Source: Sciurus carolinensis (taxonomy: Eukaryota; Chordata; Mammalia; Rodentia; Sciuridae). From it: a stretch of 64,000 nt of DNA. Of this stretch, positions 10,955-21,760 are shown one piece after another. The stretch is from NCBI RefSeq assembly GCF_902686445.1, contig NC_062213.1:38204741-38268740 (forward strand), given 5' to 3'. The notes beneath the pieces were generated by a model that was not told the DNA's origin, did no database searches, and was given only the letters and a program-made list of their open reading frames with translations. Each line of letters begins with the position of its first letter. Within the stretch, counting starts at the first letter, position 1. The position numbers and the translations under genes are program-made.

Positions 10955-11043
10955 TTTTTTTTTTTGGGGGGGGTGCTGGGGATCGAACCCAGGGCCTTGT
11001 GCTTACAAGGCAAGCACTCTACCAACTTTGCTATCCCAGCCCC
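10955..11043 (-). mobile_element. ID SINE with perfect target duplication
   Basis: A compact minus-strand ID: T and G runs, then GGGATCGAACCCAGGGCC (reverse of the B box) and CTACCAACTTTGCTATCCCA. A perfect 14-bp duplication TCATTATCATCATT flanks it (10941-10954 and 11044-11057). The intact duplication indicates a fairly recent insertion. Confidence 0.95.
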
Positions 11044-11109
11044 TCATTATCATCATTATTAATACCCAGACTCTGCTCCACTCAGAGGCATTGGTAACAG
11101 CAGTCCACC

Positions 11110-11515
11110 ATTGTCTCCCACCCCATCCGTTTGGGCTCACTCTCTCCAGAAAGTTTCCAAAACATGCCATTCCTATCTCGGTGATTTGGCACAGGTGCTG
11201 CCATCTGTCTAGAATCTTCTTCCTCTCCCTGCACCCTTGTTCCCTTTTGCCTGAGGTCTCATCCTTTAGGTCTCAGCTTAGATGTCAATTCTCTGGGAAG
11301 CCTTGCTGAGTCCTCCCCCCACGAGACCTGATTAGGTTCCCTCTCAATGCTGTAAAATGCTGTACCTCTTTGGAAGGTACTATCCACTGTTATAATTAAA
11401 TCATTATGAATTTAACTATTTTTTAATGTGTCTACTATAAGCTCCATGAGGATAGGAGTTGGCCTATCTTGCCTAAGAGATGGTTTGGCAACAGAGTATG
11501 AATGAACAGGCAAAA
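11110..11515 (+). mobile_element. L2 LINE 3' end
   Basis: Typical L2 3' landmarks appear in order: TGGAATCTTCTTCC-like, GTCTCAGCTTAGATGTCA, CTCTGGGAAGCCTTGCTGA, and a late TATAAGCTCCATGAGGATAG. Diverged, non-functional. Confidence 0.8.
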
Positions 11516-11518
11516 GGA

Positions 11519-11549
11519 AGGGAGGGAGGGAAGGAGGGAGGCAGGGAGT
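11519..11549 (+). repeat. (GGGA)n purine microsatellite
   Basis: GGGA/GGAA units, purine-only on the plus strand, directly after the L2 end. Confidence 0.9.
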
Positions 11550-13918
11550 TTGGTTTGGGGTATATACAGACCATCTAAATCATACTTTTCTAGACCTTGC
11601 CACAGTGGATCAGCTCAGAGGTCTGGACTTCTGCATCAACTTGCTAACATAACTTGAGGCCTGTGTCTGGATCTCAGCCAGTTTTATAGGGTCCAACATC
11701 ATACCAAGTTCTTCTAGACCCTTCCTTTGGAGGATTAGATACTACTTTCAAACTCACCAGGCACCACCACCTGAGGTCTTGCCCAGTTCCTAGAACTAGA
11801 CCCCAGCCTCCTGCCTGCATTTGCTTCTTTCTCCCACCTGGATCCTCACCGTTAAGCTCCATCCTCTGGATTAGCCTGCCACCTCACACCTCGGCCAACT
11901 CCCACACCCTGAAGACATTAGATGCACAGAGCCCAACTTGTGAGGCCATAGGTCTCTCCACTGCTGAGTGGCTGAGACCCCAGAAGTCCTCATACCTCTG
12001 ATCGTGGACTCCAGGGAAGACAGGGATCAGGGCCACTACCAGTCTTCCTGGGATCATCCAGGAGCTCAACTCTCATTGCGGCATCCTGGGATCACTTCTC
12101 ACCAACTTCCCACAGAGTACCGTAGACATGTGACATTTCTGCAAGTTTCGAAAAAAACTGACTTGTGAAAAATCCTCATTTTTCGTGAGGGTTCTTACTT
12201 GCTGAAGGCCACCTGCCACAACCCACACCACCCCCTCGCCCCATCTCCAGCTCACATACTTTAGTTTTACAATACCTGTGCCAGTTACCATGTGTATCTC
12301 TCCAAGGGAAAATACATGCCCAGATCCAATCAACCAGCCTAGATAAGTCTTTGGAGCCTCAGTCCAGAACTGAAGTGCTGGCCTTCTCCCATCCCTGTAC
12401 CACGTGTTTTCTAGCTATCTGGCATCACAGGGGAGTGGGGAGAAGGAATGGAGGCCAACCCAGAACTTTCCGAGATTGTGTGTGTCAACAAACGGCATGG
12501 TTGTTTCTAGCTGCCAAAGATTTCAGCTTGTGATGGGGAAGCCAGGTGCTTCCTAGGAAGGAAGGGCATCTTATTAGTTCAGCCAGCTCAGCTATTGGGT
12601 TGTGTGGGGTGATGGAGGCAGAAGTTGGGCAAAGGCCAAATTAACCTGAATAAGAGAAGGTGAGGGAGATACACATAGGTCTTACATAGCAAAAGGGGCT
12701 GAGAGAAGAGGGAGCTGACAGGAGAACCTGTATAGCTGTAAGTGCAAAAAGAAGGGGTGGGGGGCAGGAAGATGGGATGAGGAAGGAGAAGAGGAGTGGC
12801 CATTGTCAGGGGTTAAACTCTGTGCCCTGCGGCATGGAGTACACCCTGCTCCACACCTCCTTAGAAAACTTCAGGACGCTTCCATGACTCCTTGGTGTTT
12901 TCCGAATCAGCCATGTGACGTCTTCATCTCATTATTTCCTTGAGGCGACAGGTGCAGGGTGAGTGAGCAGACTTCCAAGGAAGCCCAACTTGGAGACAAA
13001 CAGTAACATATGTATTTGCGTGTGTGTTTGTTTGTTTAGAGGCTGTCAGAGTCACTCTTTATTGATGCAAAGAATAAATAAGAAAAATATAATTCATGAA
13101 AATGAAAAAAAAAAATAGTTACCCTGGGTCCCATTGGTTTGATACTACTTTTCCTTATTGTTTTTGGAATCCTGGCTGAACTGTTGAGTGAAGTGTTTTG
13201 AAGCTGGGACCTGGGGAGACCTCTGAGACAAAGAGAATCCGGATCCTTGGCAACCAATGTCATCCCAGTGGCCAGCTGACTGCTGCTGTCTTGTGGTTCA
13301 ATTAACAGGAAAAATGAAAAGAGATCCAGCAGTTCTGGAGAATGTTGTCCTATCCCTTCTCAGGAAGACCAAGGGGTCAGAGAAAGCCCTCTGCCTTCAT
13401 GGGAGCACACACTGGCCCAGCAGCCGCACCCTGCGGGGTGCATACCACAATCACACTTATAATTTAATTCAAGAAACTGGAGCTTCAAGCCAAGAGCAAC
13501 AGCTTGTGATTTGTGGGTGTCCAAAACACGACAGAAAGTGGTCAATGTGTAGGCGACAGATGGGAGGGGAAGGTATTCCTTAGCTGTGGAGGAGGAAGGC
13601 TGAGGGACTCTTCCATTTTGGAACATGTGGCTTTTCTCTGCTGGGGATCAGTGACACTGACCAGGAAAGTCGGAGCCTGCAGGCCGCTGAGCCTGAAGGT
13701 CAGGCATGGTCACTTTAAAAATAAACACTTGGGACTATAATCCTGGCTCAGCGCGTGCATTTGTGGCCTTGGACTGAAGACACCGGCCACAGCCACAATT
13801 TGCATTCACCAAAAATAGCCATTTCAGCATCTGGAAGTGAGACTGGGAAGGAAAAGCCAAGTTTAATTTCTCACTCTCTTGCTGTTCTCCTCCAAGCAGA
13901 TCGACTTGGTTCTTGTTA
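11550..13918. other. Unique non-coding sequence
   Basis: About 2.4 kb with no recognised repeat. Several open frames of 60-108 codons occur on both strands, but they overlap each other and lack domain features. A short GTGT/TTTG tract lies near 13018-13038. Confidence 0.5.
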
Positions 13919-13919
13919 C

Positions 13920-14033
13920 CGTCTTTCAACAAAAATGTATTGCAGGCCATTTTATGCACTAGAGATTCTGTTGGACCCTGAGATTCAACAGTGTACAAAA
14001 CAGACCTGGGCCCTGCCCTCAAGGACCTTAAAG
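13920..14033 (-). mobile_element. L2-like fragment, minus strand
   Basis: Reverse L2 3' sequence: AAATGTATTGCAGGCC, ACTAGAGATTCTGTT, then ACAAAACAGACCTGGGCCCT and TCAAGGACCTTAAAGTC. Confidence 0.65.
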
Positions 14034-14485
14034 TCTTAGTTTCTTGTGGCTGTCCTAACAAAAAGCCACTAAGTGCATAGCTTTAAATAACAGAAATTTG
14101 TTTTCACACAGTTCTGGAGGCTAGAAGCCTAAAATCAAGTGATAGCAGGGTCACACTCCTTCCAAAGACTCCAAGAAAGAATCCTTTCTTGCCTCTTCCA
14201 GTTTCCGTTAGCTGCCAGGGATCCTTGACATTCCTTGGCATTCCTCTCTCCCATCTTTGCCTCTGTTTTCAGAAGGCCTTTTCCCCTGTGTATGTTTCAG
14301 TGTCAAAATTTCCCTTTTTTTGTGAGTAAACCAGTAATATTAGATTTCAGGTGCACACAAATCCAGTGTGACCTCATCTTAACTAATTACATCTGCGAAG
14401 ACCTTGTTTCAGAAGAAAGTCCATATTTTGAGTTTCCAGGGGAACACAAATTTGGGGTGGGAGGGCACTATTCAACTGTACAGGA
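14034..14485 (-). mobile_element. MLT1-like LTR, minus strand
   Basis: The reverse complement of an MLT1-type LTR. TTCTTGTGGCTGTCCTAAC, ACAGTTCTGGAGGCTAGAAG, TTGCCTCTTCCAG, and ACCTCATCTTAACTAATTAC are all in the expected order. It ends near GGCACTATTCAACTG. Confidence 0.85.
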
Positions 14486-14499
14486 CATTAAGTGGTAAG

Positions 14500-15565
14500 C
14501 CAATGAACACACAAATAGGTAGCTTTTAGCCAGGTTTACTATGAGAATCAGGAGAACACAGAGGAAAGATATAAAAAAATTGTAATTTGGCCAGAGAAGA
14601 AGCACATGTAAATTTGAGACAAGGAAGATGTGGTTGCTAAAGAGATTATAACCACTAAAAAGAAGTTGAGTGGTTTACTGAGACAATAGCAAAGATGTCT
14701 TAAGGGCATCTCAGAAATCAGCAAGGCCATACCCATCATAGGCTCAAGGTTACAAAAGTGAAAACTCCTTTAAGAGACCATGGAGACAGGCACCCTGTTC
14801 ACACAAGGATGCCTAAAAAGTTGATTCCCCAGGATTTGTTTCATGTGCTGAAGTCACTGCAGCCATGGTCCAAAGGGACCCAGGTACTGTTTGAGCTGGC
14901 AGCAGACCTTGGCATAGTTGTACGGTTCTGCAGGAATGCAGGATGCTGGAGTTAAGAGCTCATGAAAACTTCCGCTGAGATTTCATAGGAAGACCTGTGA
15001 GGCCAGGAAAAGTGTAGCAGGGTCAGTATCCTTATGGCAGCCCCTGGACGGGTGATATATGAACGCTGTGAGAGGGAAGTCAAAGATATAATGGAGACCC
15101 CTGGAATTAAGAGATGCCAGGAATATGGATCATCTGCCAAGGAAAGTTGCAAGCAGAACAACAGAGAGGTCATATGGGTTACAGCCAGTGAAGCCCAGGG
15201 GGCCAAGATGCCTAGCTCTTTGGGGCTCACATCTCACTACAGTATGCCCTGGATGGTAGACATGGAGCTATAGGACTTAATGTTTGCCCAGAGGTTGTTG
15301 TTCTTGCTTTGGTCCCAACCCTTCTTTTTATGCCTCTAATCCACCCTTTTGGAATAGGAATGTTGACTCTATGACATTGTAAATTAAATGTGTATAACTT
15401 GCTTTTGATTTTTACAGAGGCTTACAACAAAGAACTTTGCTTTAGTCTCAGAGGAGACAATAGACTTGGACTTTTGAGAAATGGTGGAACTACTGAGACT
15501 ATGGGGATTCTGGGAGATGGACTAAATGTATTTTGTATTATGAAATGGACATGAGCTTTTGGGGG
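14500..15565 (+). mobile_element. MaLR internal region (non-coding)
   Basis: The stretch just before the LTR at 15566 reads as the internal part of a MaLR element: TTGATTTTTACAGAGGCTTA, then a GGAGATGGACTAAATG-like run and GACATGAGCTTTTGGGGGCC at the LTR junction. Upstream, GCAGCCATGGTCCAAAGGGA and CCTGGACGGGTGATATATGA also fit. MaLR internal sequences carry no functional genes. The left limit is uncertain (14500-14780) and no 5' LTR was found. Confidence 0.7.
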
Positions 15566-15997
15566 CCACGGGTTTGGATCTTTAATGTTTCTCAAAAACT
15601 CATATGTTAGGCAATGCAGGAATGTTCAGAGATGATGTGATTAAATTATAAGAGCTATAATCTAATCAGTGAGTTAATTCATTTGCTGGATAATAATTTG
15701 AGTGGTAACTATAGTCAGGTGGGGCATGACTGAGGAAATAGGTCACTGGGGGCATTGCCTGGACTCTATCAGTCATGGCTCATTCCTTTCTCTCTCTGCT
15801 TCCTGGCTTCCATGAGCTGACAGCTTTCCTCCACTACACCCGTCCACCATGATGTTCTGCTTCACCTCAAACCCAGAGCATCAGTCTACTGACCATGGAT
15901 TGCACCTCTGATGCTGTGACCCCAAAATAAACTTTTTCTTCTCCAAGTTGTTCCTGTCAGGTATTTTCATCACAGTGATGAAAAGCTGACCAACACA
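15566..15997 (+). mobile_element. Rodent-type MaLR 3' LTR
   Basis: A full-length LTR starting near GGGTTTGGATCTTTAATG. It contains CTCATATGTTAGGCAATGCA, a long conserved central part (ATAATCTAATCAGTGAGTTA; GGTCACTGGGGGCATTGCC), the polyadenylation signal in CCAAAATAAACTTTTTC, and the end AAAAGCTGACCAACACA. It is co-linear with the preceding internal region, so this is the right half of a provirus-like MaLR copy. Confidence 0.85.
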
Positions 15998-16830
15998 ATG
16001 GGAGAACTGCCCAGAAAATCAGAGATTCATGTTTTCAGTGACTTTTGATCACTGCCACCATGTTGTAGTATGGTTGGGTCTGTTTATGAAGCTATAGGTA
16101 TGGACCATGAATAGTATCAGGGGAAGGTCCTCCCTACCCCTGACCACTACCTTAAGGTTGGGGAAATCCAGGGGGCCAGGATGTGGAGCAGTCTCAGAAA
16201 AAGACTCCAGTGAGAATGCTTGAATGAGGAACTTTCAGATACCACCATGCTCTCAAGAGTGCCATCAGGAACAGAGCTGACCCTCTCAAGAAGTTCAGGG
16301 CTACTAGCTGAACAGCACTTACCTTAGTACAGGTGATCACATGTAACTGTTGTGATGGGGCTAAGACACACAGTCTGGACTCAGATGTCCAGGGCCAGGG
16401 AGAGTTCTGTGGGTTTAGTATGCCAACTTTCAAGGTCTCTCAACCTCAGCTTTCTCTTACACCAGTTCCTTCCCAGGGATGGGTGGGGTGAGGTTAGTGA
16501 CCAGTACCAAGCTGGAGCCAACCAGCTTCACACAGGTACAGCCTGATAGCACCTCACCTGGAGCTTCTGAGACTACAATGTGAGAGAGAACTTCTTGGTG
16601 CTCAGCCTGTGTGACCTGGTGCACGGAGGTAATGTGCCACCTGGAAGGCTTCCCTTCTCACCTCACAGTCTGCCCCCAGGAGATATCCAATTGGACCCTG
16701 ACTTCTTGTATCTCCCCCACATCTGCTTCCCTCCTTACCCGCTATGTCTCCCTCTCATGAGATCACACTCCCCAATAATTGGTTCACCTTTATGCTTTTG
16801 CATTAGGCTCTGCAGTGGGAAACCCAGGCA
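15998..16830. other. Unique non-coding sequence
   Basis: Nothing recognised beyond the LTR end. Open frames here are short and overlap on opposite strands. Confidence 0.45.
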
Positions 16831-16931
16831 AAGAAGTCAGTTCTAGTTGTGACCTTAGGAAAATGCCCAATCTCTCTGCACCTCAATATTCCTGTCTCCC
16901 AAATGGGGGGAAATAGGAGCTTTTACTGTTG
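16831..16931 (+). mobile_element. MIR SINE, left half (split)
   Basis: GTGACCTTAGGAAAATGCCC, CTCTGCACCTCAATATTCCT and CCCAAATGGGGGGAAATAG follow the MIR order. The element breaks off at the MLT1 LTR and resumes at 17417. Confidence 0.75.
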
Positions 16932-17416
16932 TAGGTAGAATAATGGACTCCCAAAGATGTTCACATCCCAATCCCTGGAATCTATAAATAGGTAAGTTTC
17001 ATGGCAAAGGGAAATTAAAGTTGCAGATGGAATTCAGAAGGTTAATTAGTCAATCTGAAAATAGAAAGATAATTCTGGATCATCCAGGTAGGCCCTGAAT
17101 ACTGAAAAGTAGAAGGAGGAATCCGAAGAGAGACGTGACTACTGAAGAGAGACCCAGAGAAATGCAAGGTTGCCTGAGGAGGAAGAAAGACACCATCAAC
17201 CAGGGAATGTGAGCAGCCTCTAGAAGCTAGAAAGGGCCCCAAAATGAACTATCCCATATAGTGTCCAGAGGAGCATCCCACTCTGCCAGAACCATGGTAT
17301 TAGGCCAGTGAGAACAAGGCCAGACTTCTGACATTCAAAACTATAAAAATACATTTGTGTCATTTTAAGCCCCCTAAGCTTTTGGTATTTTGTTATTATA
17401 GCAATAGAAAACTAAC
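16932..17416 (+). mobile_element. MLT1-like LTR inserted in a MIR
   Basis: Starts around TGTAGGTAGAATAATGGAC and runs through AAGATGTTCACATCCCAATC, TGGATCATCCAGGTAGGCCC, TGTGTCATTTTAAGCCCCC to AGCAATAGAAAACTAA. It is a solo LTR. Its two ends abut the two halves of one MIR, which dates the LTR as younger than that MIR. Confidence 0.85.
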
Positions 17417-17475
17417 CTCACAGGCTATCGTGACAGTTTTATGTGACAATATGTGTGAGGTACTTAGCTCAAGAC
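17417..17475 (+). mobile_element. MIR SINE, right half (split)
   Basis: CCTCACAGGCTATCGTGA, then ATGTGACAATATGTGTGAGG and TACTTAGCTCAAGACCT match the MIR 3' half in phase with the left half at 16831-16931. Confidence 0.7.
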
Positions 17476-17890
17476 CTGATAGGCAGGAAACGAGTTTACT
17501 GTTACTATTTGGGATAAGTAACTTGAGAGGACTGGGCTGATTAATACAAGGTGTGGACACCTGAGTCCTGCCCCTGGTGATTCAGGAGTGTGGGAACAGG
17601 GAGGAAAATTCAAAAGTTATATGAGTGAATCTCATGTAGAACCATATCTTAGAGCCCCAAATGATAACCTTGTGGCCATCAGCACCCCATATCCTCTGGT
17701 CCCTTAGTGCATCTATCTATGCCCTATGTCAGATGCACAGCCACCTGAAAAGCACTCCAGGATCCAAAATAGCAGTCACACCCCTTGGTCTGAAAATGCT
17801 TTTTCTTGCCAAGTTGATGTTTTTGTCACTGTGAATGCCTCATATTCTGTCTTTAAAATATAAAGACACTTATTCAGGAATCATCGAGGA
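17476..17890. other. Unique non-coding sequence
   Basis: No repeat family or coding frame recognised. Confidence 0.45.
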
Positions 17891-18044
17891 AGGGGGCCTC
17901 CAGGTGGGGTTCCTGGACCAGCAGCATTTGGAACTTCTTAGAAATACACATTCTCCATCCAGATGCAGCCCTCCTGAGTCCAAACCCTGAGGGCGGGGCC
18001 CCACGATCTCCAGGGAATTCTGACACACCCTCAAGTGGGAGAGC
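17891..18044 (-). mobile_element. MER5A (hAT-Charlie MITE), minus strand
   Basis: Non-autonomous hAT relic. The plus strand shows GGTTCCTGGACCAGCAGCAT, AACTTCTTAGAAATACACAT, CCTGAGTCCAAACCCTGAGG and CCCTCAAGTGGGAGAG, the expected order for a reversed MER5A. Confidence 0.85.
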
Positions 18045-18329
18045 CTCTGCTCGGCTCTGCTAGGCTTTGGGCAAGTACCCAATACAGGGGGCTCTCCTCA
18101 CTGTGGTGGGAGTTTAGTATCCTGTCTACTCTTCCTAGCCTGGGGTCAGTCACACAGGGTGTAGGACTTATTAATTTAAGCAAAGAAATTTTAATGGCAC
18201 GCCCACCATTTGTCTACCACTGAGCCAAAATGGGACATTGGGGAAGAAGCCATATTGGATCCTGACCTCAGGAGCTAACAGACAAGTCAGACATTCAACA
18301 AATCATTAACCAGTGATACCTTACAAGGT

Positions 18330-18505
18330 CTGATGTGCAGTTTTTAAAGTCCTTGCTTCTGAACCCTTAATTTTCATACAAATCCCCTGGGAGCTTGTTA
18401 ACAGGCAGATTCTGATTCAGCAGGGCTGGGACAGGGCTACCGGTCTACATTTCTGACCAGCTCCCCATGACGAGGGCCTAGGTCTAAAGACCATGCTTTG
18501 AGTTG
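18330..18505 (+). mobile_element. MER5A (hAT-Charlie MITE)
   Basis: Forward MER5A: CAAATCCCCTGGGAGCTTGT, AGATTCTGATTCAGCAGGGC, TCTACATTTCTGACCAGCTC and the ACCATGCTTTGAGTTG end. It lies about 290 bp from a MER5A in opposite orientation. Confidence 0.87.
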
Positions 18506-18589
18506 TAACACTTGTCACAGTCATAACACTTTAAATCTTTTAATGCAAACTTGTATCTGTTATCCCATTCTAGACTGGCAATTGTTGAC

Positions 18590-18690
18590 AAGAATAAATG
18601 GCAGGGATTATCCTCATTGCAGGTGAGAAACTGAGGTCCTGAGACTTGCAGTGCCACATTAAGTCTTGAGACCCCAAGACTTGATAAAAC
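18590..18690 (-). mobile_element. MIR SINE fragment, minus strand
   Basis: GATTATCCTCATTGCAGGTG and GAGAAACTGAGGTCCTGAGA are the reversed MIR core. Confidence 0.7.
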
Positions 18691-19384
18691 CTTTCCTGCT
18701 TTTTTAAGAGACAAAGGCTGAGACCAAGGACAGGGGCGGGTCCCTGATCAACTCCCACAGGCAAGTTTTATCACAGAGCCACAGAGCCCTCCCTGCACCA
18801 GCTCTGATGTGGGGGTGACAGCTGCTTGGTCTCCCTCCAGTCCAGGACTTTGATAAGAAAATAGACGTGAATTGGTGGTGCCTCCAAGTCCAGTGAGCGG
18901 TTGGGCCCCCGTGAAAGACAAGAAAGGCACACTCCGACCTCGCTGAAGGGCAAGAAAGTAACACTGGATGTTTGTGGCCCCTCTTACTCCACCCTGTTCC
19001 CCTTTTAAAATAAAGGCCTCCCAGTCTCCCTACAGCAAAGGGAAAATGGGAAGCAGACTTTCTTGGCTTCTTTCCAGTTGGGCAGCTGGAATCCATTGGA
19101 CATGTTCAAATAGTTAGCCTCTCCTGAGATACCCTGCTGGGTAAAGCTGCCATTTTATTCAAGAATGTTTTCTTCCCTCTTGGGCCTCCCAGCTCAGGAC
19201 TGAGAGGCCCACACTTGACCTCTTATATCCAAGCCCTCCTTGAACACACTGAGCTTCCTTGAGGTTACTAATTTCAAGTGTTTTAGGAATTCTTTCAGAA
19301 GGCTACACCTTCCATCATATCAAGCATATTAAAAAGCATCCAAGTCTCATGTAGTGAGTATTTGGCCAATGTGAGCGAGTAGTA
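18691..19384. other. Unique non-coding sequence
   Basis: No repeat recognised. The minus strand has overlapping open frames of up to 130 codons (18704-19096), but they share no family features and several frames are open together, which suggests chance. Confidence 0.45.
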
Positions 19385-19690
19385 TTTGTTCGTATTTTGG
19401 CTGTTAAAAAAAAATGGTGATGACTTTAAATTCTGCTTTTAAGATGAATTCGCCTACAAAGAATACATTCAATTTACAATGGGCTGTGCTGTCTCCACAA
19501 TCAGTATGCAGATGAAAGCCTTTGCAAAGGGAAGAAATGCAAGACGTATTGTTTTTAAGCATCATGAATTTTTTATGAATTTCCAATTTATGCATGAAAT
19601 TAGCATGCCATTTTTGTAGACATTCAATCAAACCTTCTTTAATTTTAGTTGTGCAGTTTTCTCTTCCTACTTCGGAGCACCCTGCAAACC
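19385..19690. promoter_or_regulatory. Candidate conserved regulatory element (octamer/homeodomain-rich)
   Basis: A repeat-free AT-rich stretch with dense transcription-factor-like cores. These include ATTAGCAT at 19600-19607 (complement ATGCTAAT, matching the POU octamer pattern ATGCWAAT), TTTATGCATGAAATTA just before it, and several TTTAAT/TTAATT cores. Such composition is typical of deeply conserved developmental enhancers. Conservation itself cannot be seen from one sequence. Confidence 0.3.
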
Positions 19691-20134
19691 TAAGCATTTC
19701 TGTAGGCCTATGAGGGTACTAATGGCGAAACAGGCCTTGGATGAGGAAGGGAGAGGCAGGCTGGGAACAGGGCAATGGCTGCGGCAGCCTGAGGGAACCA
19801 CGCTCCAGCTTTAGGAGTCTCCACCACACTTTGCTTCCTTCCAGTATTTTCTTACCTCCAGGGATCCAGTTTCAGCCAAGAATCTGGTTGCCATGGTGAC
19901 AAGGAATCTCAAACTGGAGAAAACTAGGCAGAATCATCAGGTCGGGGGCTTTGTTCAAACTGACTACATTTTCATTACAGAAAGTGTGGTGAGCAGTGCG
20001 CAAAAGGAGTGGAATCACGCGGAGCAGTCTGGATGGAAAAAGACCACTGAGTGAGAGGAAAGACAGAGCGCGTGACAGGGAGGTGGCAGGTCCAGGGGCT
20101 TGCGGCCAGGGCATGTCCGCTAAATGGTCACATG
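19691..20134. other. Unique non-coding sequence
   Basis: No repeat or gene recognised. Confidence 0.45.
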
Positions 20135-20325
20135 GTTTTCAATCTCAGCTCTGCTGCTCCTCAGTGGGTGACTCTGGGTGAATAATTTTACGTCTCTCTG
20201 CCTGCCTTTCATTCATGTCGTAGGGTAATAATAATATCTGCCACCGACAGTTGCTGCAAGGATTAAATGAGCCATTGCAATTTCAGGGACTTAGCACAAG
20301 GTTTGGCACATTTTAGATGCTCACA
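20135..20325 (+). mobile_element. MIR SINE, nearly full length
   Basis: TCTCAGCTCTGCTGCTCCTC, GGTGACTCTGGGTGAATAAT, the ATAATAATATCTGCCACCG middle and CAAGGATTAAATGAGCCATT to ACTTAGCACAAGGTTTGGCA follow the MIR consensus order. Confidence 0.88.
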
Positions 20326-20562
20326 TATTACCTGATTCCTTTATGTATATACGTTCGGTGAAGTTTTTCCAAGTAATAGCTATCATTTTATCACGGAGAG
20401 CAAATTTCACAGGTCCAAAATCACTCTCAGGGTCTGCCTTCATATAGTACCATATGACTCCAGTCCTAAGGGAGAGAAAAATATTCTTTGGGTGGCTCCA
20501 GTGCATGTTAGGATCCTCAGAGAACCGCAGCTTTTAACTGCTCACATATAAAGCCAATAGCA

Positions 20563-20745
20563 CCCAGGCACGGTCGGTGCATGCCCGCAATCCTGGCAGC
20601 TTGGGAGGCTGAGGCAGGAGGATTGTGAGTTCAAAGTCAGCCTCAGCAACTCAGTGAGGCCCTAAGCAACTCACTGAGACCCTGTCTCTAAATAACATAC
20701 AAAAAAATGGCTGGGGATATGGCTCAGTGGTTAAGTGCCCTGGAA

Positions 20746-20780
<35 letters not shown>
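20563..20780 (+). mobile_element. MEN-type SINE with long A tail and perfect TSD
   Basis: A young dimeric SINE: B1 half (GGGAGGCTGAGGCAGGAGG), linker AAATAACATACAAAAAAATG, a shortened ID half, and an uninterrupted A tail of over 30 bases. It is flanked by the 11-bp perfect duplication AGCCAATAGCA (20552-20562 and 20781-20791). Intact tail and duplication indicate recent insertion, so presence/absence variation among related squirrels is possible. Confidence 0.96.
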
Positions 20781-20781
<1 letters not shown>

Positions 20782-20939
20782 GCCAATAGCAAACTCTGCT
20801 GAGGGAATGTGTCCCAAGGAAAAGTTAAAGAATGAAAATAGCAGTCTGCATCAGTAAATCACCCAAGAAACATCAGGTCCCATAGACCTGCTATAGTGAA
20901 GGTAGGGAGGCAGCATGGTTAAAGCAGATGTGTTGGTTA

Positions 20940-21000
20940 TGATTCTCAAACTGGCATGAGTGTTGGAATCCCCCCAGAGTCCTCCGCTGAATATGGAATT
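20940..21000 (+). mobile_element. Possible MER5A fragment
   Basis: GATTCTCAAACTGGCATGAG and TTGGAATCCCCCCAGAG resemble the left end of MER5A. It is short and diverged, so the call is tentative. Confidence 0.4.
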
Positions 21001-21635
21001 AAGGTAGGAAAGGGGAGGCAGGGAAGAAGGATGAGAGAGAATTTTTATGGGCCAGGTTTGGAGGTGACAGGTGCTACTTCCCCCCATTCTATTGGCCAGA
21101 TTTACTAACATGCTACCTCTGAGTAATGGCAGGAAGAAATGGGTTGACCTGTAGCTTAGAGGCAAACCAACCAGCTAATGCCAGAAGAGGTGATTTTAAT
21201 GCAAAGTTAAGTTCAAAAACTGCTCTTCTGGAACAAAAGGGGAAAGAATCGAAGTTACCAAAACTAAAGAAAGAAACAGAGAAAATAATAACATTCTAGT
21301 GGAAGAGCAGCTGGGGACTCCCAGGCACTCTCACATACGCCCACTGAAATGTCACAGATGAGGCACCGGGACTCTCGCTTGGCCTTCCAAGTTCCAGGCA
21401 CCTCATTCAGCCTCCCCTTCCCCACTCAGCCCACTCTGGCCTGCTGTGTGCTTGCTTGTGGGCCAGGGTTTCAATTTCTTCACCCTGGAATCCCAAGTAC
21501 CTGACAAAGCACTTTCGAAGCAAAGTAGTAAATGTTGTTTGAACACAGTTGATTTCACTTAATTAGGGACAAAACAGAAAAGAAGAAAATGAGACTCAGG
21601 GAAGTAAAATTTGGGGGCTGGGGCAGGTTATAAGT
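21001..21635. other. Unique non-coding sequence
   Basis: No repeat or gene recognised. Confidence 0.45.
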
Positions 21636-21760
21636 GCAGATCTGGCCTCTTGGTAGTTAGCTGACCTTGGGCAAGGAATCTAAACTTTTGGTGCCTTGGT
21701 TTCCTGGTTTGTATATCAAGTTCATGATCACATAAACCACCAATTCTTGTGTGGAGGGTT
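21636..21760 (+). mobile_element. MIR SINE fragment
   Basis: TAGCTGACCTTGGGCAAGGA, ATCTAAACTTTTGGTGCCTT and GGTTTCCTGGTTTGTATA are the MIR core with moderate divergence. Confidence 0.75.

Noticed and set aside
18704..19096. 130-codon minus-strand frame
   Set aside because: Several frames on the same strand are open together and none shows family features; probable chance.
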